From NCBI GenBank assembly GCA_945949485.1, contig CAMFER010000008.1, forward strand, positions 1 to 40,929: a stretch of 40,929 nt of DNA. Reading direction: 5' to 3'. Each line of letters starts with the position of its first letter. The stretch's first letter is position 1. The position numbers were made by a program, and so were the translations under genes. Origin of the DNA: an uncultured Clostridium sp. GTDB lineage: Bacteria; Bacillota; Clostridia; TANB77; CAG-508. This document shows, one piece after another, positions 1 to 7,502 of the stretch. The notes beneath the pieces were generated by a model, which was given only the letters and a program-made list of their open reading frames with translations, ran no database searches and was not told the DNA's origin.

Positions 1-135
1 GCATTATCAATGCTTATATCAATTTTGTTATTATACAAGTGTCAAATTCCCGAATTGAAAAATAAATTAGATAATAAAATATTAGAAGTTACATGTATAA
101 AAGCTGAAGAAGATCATATTTTAGTAGAAATATAA
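1..135 (+). CDS. C-terminal end of an unidentified protein (5' end outside window)
   Basis: An open frame runs from base 1 to a TAA at 133-135 and gives 44 residues. It begins with a hydrophobic stretch (LSMLISILLLY) and ends in a charged tail. There is no start codon with a ribosome binding site inside the window, so this is taken as the 3' end of a gene that starts upstream. The family cannot be recognised from so short a piece. The next 185 bases to the following gene are AT-rich, with only a small hairpin (TCAAG/CTTGA, about 239-255). Confidence 0.45.
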   Translation, partial: ALSMLISILLLYKCQIPELKNKLDNKILEVTCIKAEEDHILVEI

Positions 136-320
136 TTATATAAGTAAAATGCTGATATATAACAATGGATAAAGATGTAAGAAAAGTAAAGACGTAACAA
201 AAATGTAATATTTATGTAATGAATATTTAATATAAAAATCAAGAGAAAACCTTGAATAAAACAAAAAAATATAGTATAAATATATTAAATAGTTTAAAAA
301 AATACGAAGGAGGAAATAAA

Positions 321-653
321 ATGGCAGATTTAGGAGAAGAAAACAAAGTATCAGGAGTATTGGGTGGAGTTGAATTTGAAAATAACAATGTAGAAAAAGT
401 TAACAATATTGAAAATGCTGGAACAATCAGAAATGATAAATTACCAGTAAAAGTTGGATTCTGGAATAAATTCAAATCTTTCTGGTTACAAGAAATAGAT
501 TGGAATAAAGAAATAAAAGTTGAATTAACACCATATCAACAAAAAATTGAAGATGAAATAAACGAATTCTTACACCAAGAAATCACATGGGAAAAAGTAC
601 ATGATTTCTTATTCCAAGAAATTAGATTTGGTAAAAAGAAAGAACAAGCATAG
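321..653 (+). CDS. small hypothetical protein with three F-x-x-Q-E-I repeats
   Basis: 110 residues. The start is ATG 321 because GAAGGAGG lies at 306-313, seven bases upstream; an open frame continues to 252 but has no binding site. I do not recognise the family. There is no signal peptide or membrane segment. The N-terminal 45 residues are polar and Asn/Glu-rich. The C-terminal half carries three copies of a short motif: FWLQEIDWN (residues 54-62), FLHQEITWE (83-91) and FLFQEIRFG (96-104). The consensus is F-[WL]-x-Q-E-I-x-[WF], which suggests repeated amphipathic helices. The stop codon is only two bases from the left end of the RAYT element, so this gene and radA were probably adjacent before the insertion. 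Confidence 0.7.
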   Translation: MADLGEENKVSGVLGGVEFENNNVEKVNNIENAGTIRNDKLPVKVGFWNKFKSFWLQEIDWNKEIKVELTPYQQKIEDEINEFLHQEITWEKVHDFLFQEIRFGKKKEQA

Positions 654-655
654 TC

Positions 656-698
656 GGGACAGGTCCAAATGAGACATTTTGTCCAGTATGGGACATAT
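656..698 (+). repeat. left REP end of RAYT element
   Basis: Begins GGGACAGGTCC. It contains an internal GGAC/GTCC-type palindrome around ATTTT and ends ATGGGACATAT. It is the inverted partner of 1594-1636, with 40 of 43 positions matching by eye. Confidence 0.8.
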
Positions 699-797
699 AT
701 AAAATAAAATAGAAAAAGTATGGCGCATTTTAAAAAAGTGTGTTATACTTTTTTTGTTGTATGGGGCAAATATAAAAACAAGAAAGAAGTGAGAAAA

Positions 798-1622
798 ATG
801 CCCCGTGTTGCAAGAAAAACTAGTAAAACAAAAATATATCATATAATACTTCGAGGAAACGACAAACAAGATATATTTTTTGATACAAATGATTACAAGA
901 AATTTATAAAAGAACTTACAAAGGCAAAAGAAAAGTTTTTATTTGAAATATATGCATATTGCTTAATGACAAATCATGTACATTTAGTGATTTATGATAA
1001 GAATGAAGTTATTTCAAAAATAATGCAGAAAATTCAAATTTCATATGTTAACTATTTTAGTAAGAAATATGAGAAAATAGGACATTTATTTCAAAATAGA
1101 TTCCTTAGTAAAAGTGTAGAAAATGATAGATATCTAATTAATCTATGTAACTATATTCATCAAAATCCACTTAAGGCTAAAATTTCAACCATGGAAAAAT
1201 ATACATGGAGTAGTTATAGGGAATACCAAAGTGGAATTTCGAAAATTACAGACATAACGAAAATTTATAGTTTTTTTGACAATAATTATAAAAAAGCCAA
1301 AAATAAATTTATTGAATTTTCTGAAAAGGAAATTGAAGATAAATTAAAAAATAAATATATTGAATATGAAATTATTACAAAACTGGATGATACCGAAGTT
1401 AAAGAGATCATAGAGAATATGTTTAGATTAAATAATATAAGAGAACTGAATATATATAATAGTAGAATAAAAAATAAAATGATAAAAGAAATGAAAAAAA
1501 TAAAAGGAACGAATATTGCACAATTAGCAAGAGTTACAGGAATAAATAGAAAGCATATTGAAAGAGCTTTTAAAATGAAAAAGGAGGAACGGGATATGTC
1601 CCATAATGGACAAAATGTCTAA
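798..1622 (+). CDS. REP-associated tyrosine transposase (RAYT, Y1_Tnp family)
   Basis: 274 residues from ATG 798 (MPRVARK...), preceded by GAAAGAAGTGAG. An upstream in-frame ATG at 720 lacks a binding site and would add 26 atypical residues. The HUH metal-binding motif is NHVHLV, and the catalytic tyrosine lies in the YIHQNPLKAKI block typical of RAYTs. The C-terminal IAQLARVTGINRKHIERAF segment resembles a helix-turn-helix. RAYTs cut and move single-stranded REP hairpins, which are present here at both ends. The last residues are encoded by the right REP and include the only in-frame CGG codon in the window (1590-1592) not needed for a frame change. It is related to, but clearly diverged from, the second copy at 28313. 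Confidence 0.9.
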   Translation: MPRVARKTSKTKIYHIILRGNDKQDIFFDTNDYKKFIKELTKAKEKFLFEIYAYCLMTNHVHLVIYDKNEVISKIMQKIQISYVNYFSKKYEKIGHLFQNRFLSKSVENDRYLINLCNYIHQNPLKAKISTMEKYTWSSYREYQSGISKITDITKIYSFFDNNYKKAKNKFIEFSEKEIEDKLKNKYIEYEIITKLDDTEVKEIIENMFRLNNIRELNIYNSRIKNKMIKEMKKIKGTNIAQLARVTGINRKHIERAFKMKKEERDMSHNGQNV

Positions 1623-1636
1623 TATGGACCTGTCCC
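1594..1636 (-). repeat. right REP end of RAYT element
   Basis: Inverted copy of 656-698. It overlaps the 3' end of the transposase gene and ends six bases before the radA start codon. Confidence 0.8.
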
Positions 1637-1642
1637 AAAAAT

Positions 1643-3010
1643 ATGAAGAATAAAACGATTTTTGTATGTAGTGAGTGTGGAAATGAGTCTACTAAATGGC
1701 TTGGAAAGTGTCCTGCTTGTAATAGCTGGAATACTTTTTATGAACAAAAGATAGTTGAAAGCAAGAGTGGAGGAGCTTTAAGTAAGGATAAAAAAGAAAG
1801 GGCTATTCCTAAAACTTTAAATTCTTATGAAGCCAAAGAGACTTTAAAGACTTCAACTGGATTTGAGGAGTTAAATAGAGTTTTGGGAGGAGGATTAGTT
1901 AAAGGTTCTCTTATCTTACTTGGTGGTGAACCAGGAATTGGAAAGTCTACATTAATTTTACAGATTTGTGATAAGATAAAAGGTGAAGGAAAGGTTCTAT
2001 ATGTTTCTGGAGAAGAGTCAGCAGAGCAAATTAAATTGAGAGCAGATAGACTTGGAATAAATAATGAAGATATATTGTTTTTGGGTGAAACAGATATTGA
2101 TATAATTAATCAAGCTATTCTTGAACTAAATCCTAAACTTGTTATTATAGATTCTATTCAAACAATGTACTCAGAAGATATAACTGCAGCTGCTGGAAGT
2201 GTAAGCCAAGTAAGAGAAATTACTTCACAAGTTATGAGAGTATGCAAATCTAGAGCTATTACAACAATAATAATCGGGCATGTTACAAAAGAAGGGAACA
2301 TAGCAGGACCTAGAGTTTTGGAACATATGGTTGATACAGTATTGTATTTAGAAGGTGAAAGATATAATCAATATAGAATTTTAAGAGGTGTTAAAAATAG
2401 ATTTGGTTCTACTAATGAGATTGGAATGTTTGAGATGAGAGAAGAAGGAATGTGTGAGATTTCGAATCCATCAGATATTTTAATTTCAGAAAGAGATGGT
2501 GATCCAGCTGGATCTTGCGTTTTAGCTGCTATTGAGGGGACAAGACCTATATTAGTAGAATTACAAGCATTAACTACTCAAACAGTCTTTGGTTATCCCA
2601 AAAGAACTGCTGATGGAATCGATTTTAATAGACTTTCTTTACTAATAGCTGTTTTAGAAAAAAAGGCAGGAGTTATGCTGGGGAATCAGGATGTGTATAT
2701 TAATGTGGTTGGAGGACTAAGAGTAAATGAGCCTGCACTAGATTTAGGAATAATGATGGTAACAGTTTCTGCATATAAAAATATTCCAATCCCAAAAGAT
2801 ATGGTAATTATAGGTGAAGTGGGATTAACAGGCGAAGTGAGAAGAATTAATTTAATTGAAAAAAGGTTAAAGGAAGCAGAAAAATTAGGATTTAAGACCT
2901 GTATTATTCCAGAAAGTAATAAAAGGGACTTGAAAAATAAATATGAATTAGATATAATAGGCATTAGAAATGTGAGACAAGCTATGAATGTAATATTTAA
3001 AGATAAATAA
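1643..3010 (+). CDS. radA: DNA repair protein RadA (Sms)
   Basis: 455 residues, normal length. An N-terminal C4 zinc finger (CSECGNESTKWLGKCPAC) is followed by a RecA-like ATPase with Walker A GGEPGIGKST, the RadA-specific KNRFG motif (KNRFGSTNEIG), and a C-terminal Lon-protease-like domain. RadA is a helicase that drives branch migration during recombinational repair. The canonical N-terminus MKNKTIFVCSECG fixes the start at ATG 1643, yet no ribosome binding site precedes it because the RAYT right end occupies 1594-1636. Expression may depend on translation from the transposase end. It lies directly upstream of disA, the common order in Firmicutes. Confidence 0.97.
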   Translation: MKNKTIFVCSECGNESTKWLGKCPACNSWNTFYEQKIVESKSGGALSKDKKERAIPKTLNSYEAKETLKTSTGFEELNRVLGGGLVKGSLILLGGEPGIGKSTLILQICDKIKGEGKVLYVSGEESAEQIKLRADRLGINNEDILFLGETDIDIINQAILELNPKLVIIDSIQTMYSEDITAAAGSVSQVREITSQVMRVCKSRAITTIIIGHVTKEGNIAGPRVLEHMVDTVLYLEGERYNQYRILRGVKNRFGSTNEIGMFEMREEGMCEISNPSDILISERDGDPAGSCVLAAIEGTRPILVELQALTTQTVFGYPKRTADGIDFNRLSLLIAVLEKKAGVMLGNQDVYINVVGGLRVNEPALDLGIMMVTVSAYKNIPIPKDMVIIGEVGLTGEVRRINLIEKRLKEAEKLGFKTCIIPESNKRDLKNKYELDIIGIRNVRQAMNVIFKDK

Positions 3011-3067
3011 AGATGTATAACTGAATATAGATTAAATACTTGTTTTTATTATGAAAGGAGATTTGTT

Positions 3068-4141
3068 TTGAGAACAGGTAAAGAAGATAATATAACAGAG
3101 ATATTAAAATTAATAGCTCCAGGAACTCCGATACGTAATGGTTTAGAAAACATTTTAAGAGCGAGAACAGGAGGATTATTGTTAATTACAGACAATAATG
3201 AAGTCTTAAAAGAAGTTGTTGATGGTGGATTTACAATAAATGAAGATTATTCTTCTTCAAAACTATATGAACTTGCAAAAATGGATGGGGCAATAATATT
3301 AAGTGGGGATTTTAAAAAAATATTATATGCAAATGCACAACTTATCCCATCATATGATATTTCAACAAGTGAAACTGGAACAAGACATAGAACAGCAGAA
3401 AGAACAGCTAAACAAACTGGGGAATTGGTAATAAGTATTTCTCAAAGAAGAAATATAATTACAATATTTAAAGGAAATGATAGGTATGTATTAGAAGATA
3501 CAGATGCGGTTCTAAGTAAAGCAAATCAAGCTATACAAACACTAGAAAAATATAAGAAAGTATTTGATAGTAAATTAAATATTTTAAATGAATATGAATT
3601 TAATGATATAGTAACTCTTCAAAATGTAATTGAAGCTATTCAAAGGGCAGAAATGGTAATGAGAATTGTAGATGAAATTCAAAGACAGATTTATGAATTA
3701 GGTGATGATGGAAGATTAGTAAAAATGCAACTTGAAGAATTGATAGGTGGAATGGATAAGGAAGAAACTTTAATTATTAAAGATTATATGGCAAAAGGAA
3801 AGAAGTCACCAGAAAAGATCATGAAAAAATTAGAAGAACTTGATTATGAAGAGTTAAATAAGACTTCAGTAATTGCTAAGATTTTAGGATATGAAAATTT
3901 TGATAATTATGATGAAGTGGGTGTATATACTAAAGGATACAGAATTTTAAGTAAAGTACCAAGAATGCCTTCAAATATAGTTGAGAATTTGGTAGATTCT
4001 TTCAAATCTTTTCAACATATATTAGCAGCTGATATAAAAAGCTTAGACGATGTCGATGGTATAGGTGAAGTAAGAGCTAGAACTATAAAACAATCTCTAA
4101 AAAGAATGCAAGAACAATTCTTATTTGACAATTTAATTTAA
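3068..4141 (+). CDS. disA: DNA integrity scanning protein DisA, diadenylate cyclase
   Basis: 357 residues from TTG 3068; AAAGGAG at 3054-3060 gives a spacing of seven. It synthesises c-di-AMP from two ATP while scanning DNA for recombination intermediates. The N-terminal DAC domain shows DGAIILSGD and GTRHRTAERTA, the DGA and RHR catalytic motifs. A helical linker follows, then a C-terminal helix-hairpin-helix region (LDDVDGIGEVRARTI) for DNA binding. It follows radA by 57 bases; RadA is a known partner that restrains DisA in Bacillus subtilis. Confidence 0.97.
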   Translation: MRTGKEDNITEILKLIAPGTPIRNGLENILRARTGGLLLITDNNEVLKEVVDGGFTINEDYSSSKLYELAKMDGAIILSGDFKKILYANAQLIPSYDISTSETGTRHRTAERTAKQTGELVISISQRRNIITIFKGNDRYVLEDTDAVLSKANQAIQTLEKYKKVFDSKLNILNEYEFNDIVTLQNVIEAIQRAEMVMRIVDEIQRQIYELGDDGRLVKMQLEELIGGMDKEETLIIKDYMAKGKKSPEKIMKKLEELDYEELNKTSVIAKILGYENFDNYDEVGVYTKGYRILSKVPRMPSNIVENLVDSFKSFQHILAADIKSLDDVDGIGEVRARTIKQSLKRMQEQFLFDNLI

Positions 4142-4164
4142 TATTTATAGAAAGGTAGATAGTT

Positions 4165-4959
4165 ATGAAAAATTTAAAAATAAAAAATATTATATGGATA
4201 ATTGCACTAATTTTGGTAATAGTATTATTAGCAGGATTAAGTTTTGGATATTTTAAAAAAGCAACAATGGAAGTTAAAAATCCAGTTGCAACTATGGAAG
4301 TTGAGAACTTTGGTACTATAAAAATAGAGTTATACCCAGAATTAGCTCCAGAGACTGTATCAAATTTCATAGCATTATCAAATCGTGGATTTTATGATGG
4401 TTTAACATTCCATAGAATAGTAAAAGATTTTATGATACAAGGTGGAGATCCTGAGGGAACAGGCCAAGGTTCAGCAAAAATTTCAAATTTAAAAGATGAT
4501 GGAGAAGAGACAGCATATTCTATTAAAGGTGAATTTATTGCAAATGGAGTTAATAATACTTTGAAATTTGAAGAAGGTGTAATTGGAATGGCAAGAAATG
4601 ATTATACCAGTTATTCTCCTAGCTTAGATGAAGAATCATATAATTCAGGAAGTTCACAATTCTTTATTATGACTAAAGAAAATACATCTTTAAATGGATA
4701 TTATACATCATTTGGTAAAGTAATTGAAGGAATGGATGTTGTACATAATATTGAAAATGTAGAAGTTAAAGCAGCAGATGATTCAGAAGAGTCTGGAAAT
4801 ACTGAAGTAAGTACACCAGTAGAAACAGTAAAAATAACATCAATAAGAGTTGAGACAAATGGTATTGATTATGGATATCCAGAGACTTTAACACCTTTTG
4901 ATTATATGTCATGGCTATATAGTCAATATGGAATAGATCCAAGTACAATGTCATATTAA
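4165..4959 (+). CDS. membrane-anchored cyclophilin-type peptidyl-prolyl isomerase
   Basis: 264 residues from ATG 4165, with GAAAGGTAG upstream. A single N-terminal hydrophobic segment (about residues 9-28) follows a Lys-rich start. There is no lipobox, so it is probably anchored by an uncleaved helix and acts outside the membrane. The cyclophilin core shows FHRIVKDFMIQGGDP (catalytic Arg, Phe and Gln) and SQFFIM, then SFGKVIEGMDVV. The C-terminal 60 residues are an acidic, Tyr-rich extension of unknown role. It catalyses proline isomerisation, probably for secreted proteins. Confidence 0.92.
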   Translation: MKNLKIKNIIWIIALILVIVLLAGLSFGYFKKATMEVKNPVATMEVENFGTIKIELYPELAPETVSNFIALSNRGFYDGLTFHRIVKDFMIQGGDPEGTGQGSAKISNLKDDGEETAYSIKGEFIANGVNNTLKFEEGVIGMARNDYTSYSPSLDEESYNSGSSQFFIMTKENTSLNGYYTSFGKVIEGMDVVHNIENVEVKAADDSEESGNTEVSTPVETVKITSIRVETNGIDYGYPETLTPFDYMSWLYSQYGIDPSTMSY

Positions 4960-4990
4960 TAAAAAAGAAATAAAAAATACTAAAAAATAG

Positions 4991-5020
4991 TTGACAAATG
5001 GGGTGCAAATAGGTTAAAAT
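4991..5020 (+). promoter_or_regulatory. sigma-A-type promoter for the tRNA pair
   Basis: TTGACA at 4991-4996 and TAAAAT at 5015-5020 are separated by 18 bases, about 37 bases before tRNA-His. This is a near-consensus housekeeping promoter. Confidence 0.7.
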
Positions 5021-5056
5021 AATAACTGTGCTTAATTAATAATGAAGCCAAATGAT

Positions 5057-5134
5057 GGTGGATGTAGCGTAGTTGGTTAACGCGCCAGTTTGTGGCACTG
5101 GAGACCGTGGGTTCGAGTCCCATCTTCCACCCCA
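5057..5134 (+). tRNA. tRNA-His (GTG)
   Basis: Cloverleaf with anticodon GTG in the loop TTGTGGC (stem CCAGT/ACTGG), D-stem GCGT/ACGC and T-arm GTGGG-TTCGAGT-CCCAT. It has the extra G at -1 (5057) opposite discriminator C, which is diagnostic for tRNA-His, and the CCA end is encoded. By my folding the acceptor stem GTGGATG/CTTCCAC contains one T-T mismatch at pair 6-67. Confidence 0.96.
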
Positions 5135-5149
5135 TTTAATAACGTATAT

Positions 5150-5224
5150 TGGGCTGTAGCCAAGCGGTAAGGCACCAGACTTTGACTCTGGCATGCGCTA
5201 GTTCGAATCTAGCCAGCCCAGCCA
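5150..5224 (+). tRNA. tRNA-Gln (TTG)
   Basis: Acceptor stem TGGGCTG/CAGCCCA is perfect, anticodon stem is CCAGA/TCTGG and loop CTTTGAC gives anticodon TTG. T-loop is TTCGAAT and CCA is encoded. It lies 15 bases after tRNA-His, so they are probably co-transcribed. Confidence 0.96.
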
Positions 5225-5230
5225 ATATTG

Positions 5231-5269
5231 ATCTATAGATACTAATAATGGTGTTTATAGATTTTTTTT
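5231..5269 (+). terminator. intrinsic terminator after the tRNA pair
   Basis: Stem ATCTATA/TATAGAT (5231-5237 and 5256-5262) is followed directly by eight T. It closes the two-tRNA transcript. Confidence 0.7.
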
Positions 5270-5305
5270 ATACAAATAATATATAACAATAAAGGAGGAA
5301 TAATC

Positions 5306-5590
5306 ATGATAAAACATATAGTAATGTGGAAATTTAAAGAAGGTGAAGAAGAAAATATGAAAAAGTTTCTAGAAGGATTAAATGAATTAAAAGGAAAAAT
5401 ACCAGAAATAAAAAATCTAGAAACAGGAATAAATATAAATCCTAAAAATGAATATGATGCAATATTAATATCAGAATTTGAAAATATGGAAGATTTAGAG
5501 AAATATAAAAATGATCCAAGACATGTAAAAGTATCTAATATGTGTAAAGAAATTAGAATTTCAAGACAAGCTATAGATTATGAATTTTAA
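5306..5590 (+). CDS. Dabb-domain (stress-responsive A/B barrel) protein
   Basis: 94 residues from ATG 5306, with AAAGGAGG at 5291-5298. It starts MIKHIVMWKFKEG and contains the ILISEFENMEDLEKYKNDPRHVKV block typical of the Dabb family (dimeric alpha+beta barrel), at normal full length. Family members are small and cytoplasmic; their bacterial substrate is generally unknown. It is followed 11 bases later by the biotin ligase gene, so the two are probably co-transcribed. Confidence 0.9.
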   Translation: MIKHIVMWKFKEGEEENMKKFLEGLNELKGKIPEIKNLETGININPKNEYDAILISEFENMEDLEKYKNDPRHVKVSNMCKEIRISRQAIDYEF

Positions 5591-5601
5591 TATTAGGAGA
5601 A

Positions 5602-6177
5602 ATGATGGATATACAAAAAATAAAAGAGGAGAGTATAGGAAAATTAATAAAAAATATTGAATATTATGAAGAAATAGGATCAACACACACTTATGCAAAA
5701 GAGATAGCTATTGACAAACAAAATGATGGTAAATTAATATTGGCGGAAATTCAAACTTTAGGAATTGGAACTAAAGGTAGAAGTTGGTATACAGGTCGAG
5801 GAAAAAATTTAGCAGTAACGATAATTTTACATCCAAAATGTAAAATAAATCAATTAGAAGGGCTAACTATTGAAATTGCTAATAAAATAAAAGAGAGTAT
5901 AGAAAATCTATATGGATATGAATTAAATATAAAAGAACCAAATGATTTGATGTTAAACAATAAAAAAATATGTGGAATACTGACAGAAATAAATACAATT
6001 GGAGAAAATATAAATTACTTAATAATTAGTTTTGGATTTAATGTTAATGAAGAGTGTTTTTCTGAAGAAACTAAAAATATTGCAACTTCTTTGAAGAGAG
6101 AATATAAAAAAGAATTTTCTAGAGAAGATATACTTATAGAAATCTTGAAAAATATAGAGAAAATAGAACAAATATAG
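5602..6177 (+). CDS. biotin-[acetyl-CoA-carboxylase] ligase, catalytic domain only
   Basis: 191 residues. TAGGAGA precedes tandem ATGs at 5602 and 5605. It attaches biotin to a lysine of a carboxylase carrier protein by way of biotinyl-AMP. Visible motifs are GSTHTYAKE, the biotin loop region GTKGRSWYTGRGKNLAVTI and EPNDLMLNNKKICGILTEI; the usual KWPND is altered to EPND, while the Lys before xxGIL is kept. The N-terminal repressor HTH domain found in BirA is absent and the C-terminal domain is very short, so it should be a pure enzyme with no regulatory role. A terminator overlaps the gene end. Confidence 0.9.
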   Translation: MMDIQKIKEESIGKLIKNIEYYEEIGSTHTYAKEIAIDKQNDGKLILAEIQTLGIGTKGRSWYTGRGKNLAVTIILHPKCKINQLEGLTIEIANKIKESIENLYGYELNIKEPNDLMLNNKKICGILTEINTIGENINYLIISFGFNVNEECFSEETKNIATSLKREYKKEFSREDILIEILKNIEKIEQI

Positions 6178-6190
6178 TTCTATTTTTTTT
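6162..6190 (+). terminator. intrinsic terminator overlapping the biotin ligase stop
   Basis: Perfect 8-bp stem AATAGAAC/GTTCTATT (6162-6169 and 6177-6184) with loop AAATATA runs into a T tract. The TAG stop (6175-6177) sits at the loop and 3' arm junction. Confidence 0.8.
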
Positions 6191-6230
6191 ATTTTTTAAT
6201 ATAAATGAATTAAGAAAGAAGAGGTGTACT

Positions 6231-6593
6231 ATGGAGAAATCTAAAAATATTTTTCAAGGTGTATTTATAGCATTTGTTGTAACTTTTGTTCTATTATTGA
6301 TATTTTCAATTATTTTGACATATACAGATGTTAGTGAAAATATAATTAATCCTGTGATAATTGTAGTAACATGTATTAGTATATTAATAGGTAGTTCTAT
6401 TGGAAATATGAAAATAAAGAAAAATGGATTATTAAATGGTGCATTAATAGGTGGAATATATATATTAAGTATTTATTTGATATCTAGTTTATTAAATTGG
6501 AGATTTTATTTAAATTTTCAGGGAATTATAATGATTGTATTAGGAATGATTTTTGGTATTTTAGGCGGAATTGTAGGAGTTAACAAAAAATAA
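6231..6593 (+). CDS. TIGR04086-like four-helix membrane protein
   Basis: 120 residues from ATG 6231, with AGAAGAGGTG upstream. Four hydrophobic segments are visible: residues about 10-32, 40-56, 65-87 and 95-117. Gly-rich turns (IGSSIGNMK, GALIGGIYI, GMIFGILGGIVG) resemble the small TIGR04086/YrzE-type membrane proteins of spore-forming Firmicutes. That assignment rests on size and pattern only. Function is unknown. Confidence 0.7.
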   Translation: MEKSKNIFQGVFIAFVVTFVLLLIFSIILTYTDVSENIINPVIIVVTCISILIGSSIGNMKIKKNGLLNGALIGGIYILSIYLISSLLNWRFYLNFQGIIMIVLGMIFGILGGIVGVNKK

Positions 6594-6602
6594 AGTCGAT
6601 AG

Positions 6603-6677
6603 TTGTCAATTATTGCGATGAAAATAGAAGAAAAGTTCATAAAAATAATTGACAATTTTATATTATGTAAATATAAT
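6603..6677 (+). promoter_or_regulatory. perfect-consensus promoter overlapped by a 12-bp inverted repeat
   Basis: TTGACA (6649-6654), a 17-base spacer and TATAAT (6672-6677) form an exact sigma-A consensus. A perfect inverted repeat TTGTCAATTATT (6603-6614) / AATAATTGACAA (6644-6655) has its right arm on the -35 box and its left arm about four helical turns upstream. This suggests an operator. It faces the TasA-like locus; the 5' leader of about 130 bases shows nothing else recognisable. Confidence 0.7.
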
Positions 6678-6818
6678 TTAATTACATTTTCATTTTCTTA
6701 ATTTTAAGAATCTAATAATTTTTATCAAATTTAATTCGTTTCAGAATTTTAAAATTTTAATCCAAAAAAATCAAAAAAACAAAACAAAATCAAATTAAAA
6801 GTTAAAGGAGGAATGCGA

Positions 6819-7403
6819 TTGACTAAAAAAAGAAAAATTATTTTAGTTAGTAGTATTTTAGTATTGTTATTAATTTCTTTTTTCATAGGACAAGCATATG
6901 CTAAATATTTTACTAAATTAAAAGGCGAAGGAGTAGCTGAGATTGCTAGTTGGGATTTTAAAGTTAATGGACAAAAAGAACAAGTAGAAAAAATTAATTT
7001 AAATTCAACAATGAACAATGAATCATTAATTGGTAATAAAATAGCTCCAGGAACTGAAGGAAGTTTTAATATTGTAATTGATGCTACAGGCACAGATGTT
7101 GGAATTAACTATAATATAGAGTTTTCAGAAGAAAGTAATAAACCAACAAATCTTAAATTTACATATGATGAGAAAGAATATAATTCTATAGAAGAACTAA
7201 CAGACAACTTATCAGGTGTAATAAATGCAAATGATGAAAATAAAGAAAGAACTTTAAATATAAAATGGAAATGGGATTATGAAACAGGAGAAACACCAGA
7301 AGAAATAGCAAGCAATGATGAAATTGATACAAGAGAGGCGGCTAATTTAGCTGACTATACTTTCAATGTAACTGTTTCAGGTACACAAGTACAACCAAAT
7401 TAA
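6819..7403 (+). CDS. TasA-like secreted protein, copy 1
   Basis: 194 residues from TTG 6819. An ATG at 6813 is only one base after AAAGGAGG (6804-6811), too close for initiation, while the TTG is seven bases away. A Lys/Arg start and an 18-residue hydrophobic segment ending GQAYAKY form a signal peptide with a likely AYA cleavage site. The mature part has KIAPGTEGSFNIVIDATGTD and a beta-rich pattern like the TasA/CalY family of secreted matrix proteins. Its C-terminal half (LNIKWKWDYETG) matches the gene at 8048, so the two are paralogues. The first gene behind the strong promoter, it is followed by a stable hairpin. The family assignment is by pattern, not search. Confidence 0.72.
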   Translation: MTKKRKIILVSSILVLLLISFFIGQAYAKYFTKLKGEGVAEIASWDFKVNGQKEQVEKINLNSTMNNESLIGNKIAPGTEGSFNIVIDATGTDVGINYNIEFSEESNKPTNLKFTYDEKEYNSIEELTDNLSGVINANDENKERTLNIKWKWDYETGETPEEIASNDEIDTREAANLADYTFNVTVSGTQVQPN

Positions 7404-7443
7404 TAATTTGTATAAAGAAAATGAAAATGAGTAACCTCTATTA

Positions 7444-7481
7444 AAAGTAGAATAGGTGGTTTAATATACCTATTCTACTTT
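7444..7481 (+). other. strong intercistronic hairpin
   Basis: Perfect 14-bp stem AAAGTAGAATAGGT/ACCTATTCTACTTT (7444-7457 and 7468-7481) with a 10-base loop. It is not followed by a T run. It could stabilise or process the mRNA of the first TasA-like gene, or attenuate transcription into the next three genes. Confidence 0.7.
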
Positions 7482-7502
7482 AATATAAAAAGGAAGGATG
7501 TA

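Larger units (their letters stand above)
656..1636 (+). mobile_element. REP-flanked RAYT element (IS200/IS605-related)
   Basis: A 981-base unit bounded by 43-base imperfect inverted repeats (656-698 and 1594-1636) that differ at about three positions. Both start GGGACAGGTCC at the outer edge and contain AGACATTTTGTCC. Between them lies one Y1-type transposase. No target-site duplication is visible, as expected for HUH single-strand transposition. The right end stops six bases before the radA ATG. A third, solitary copy of the end sequence lies at 37252. Confidence 0.8.

Noticed and set aside
5150..5300. Integration site at the tRNA pair
   Set aside because: No integrase, phage genes or repeated tRNA 3' end were found nearby.
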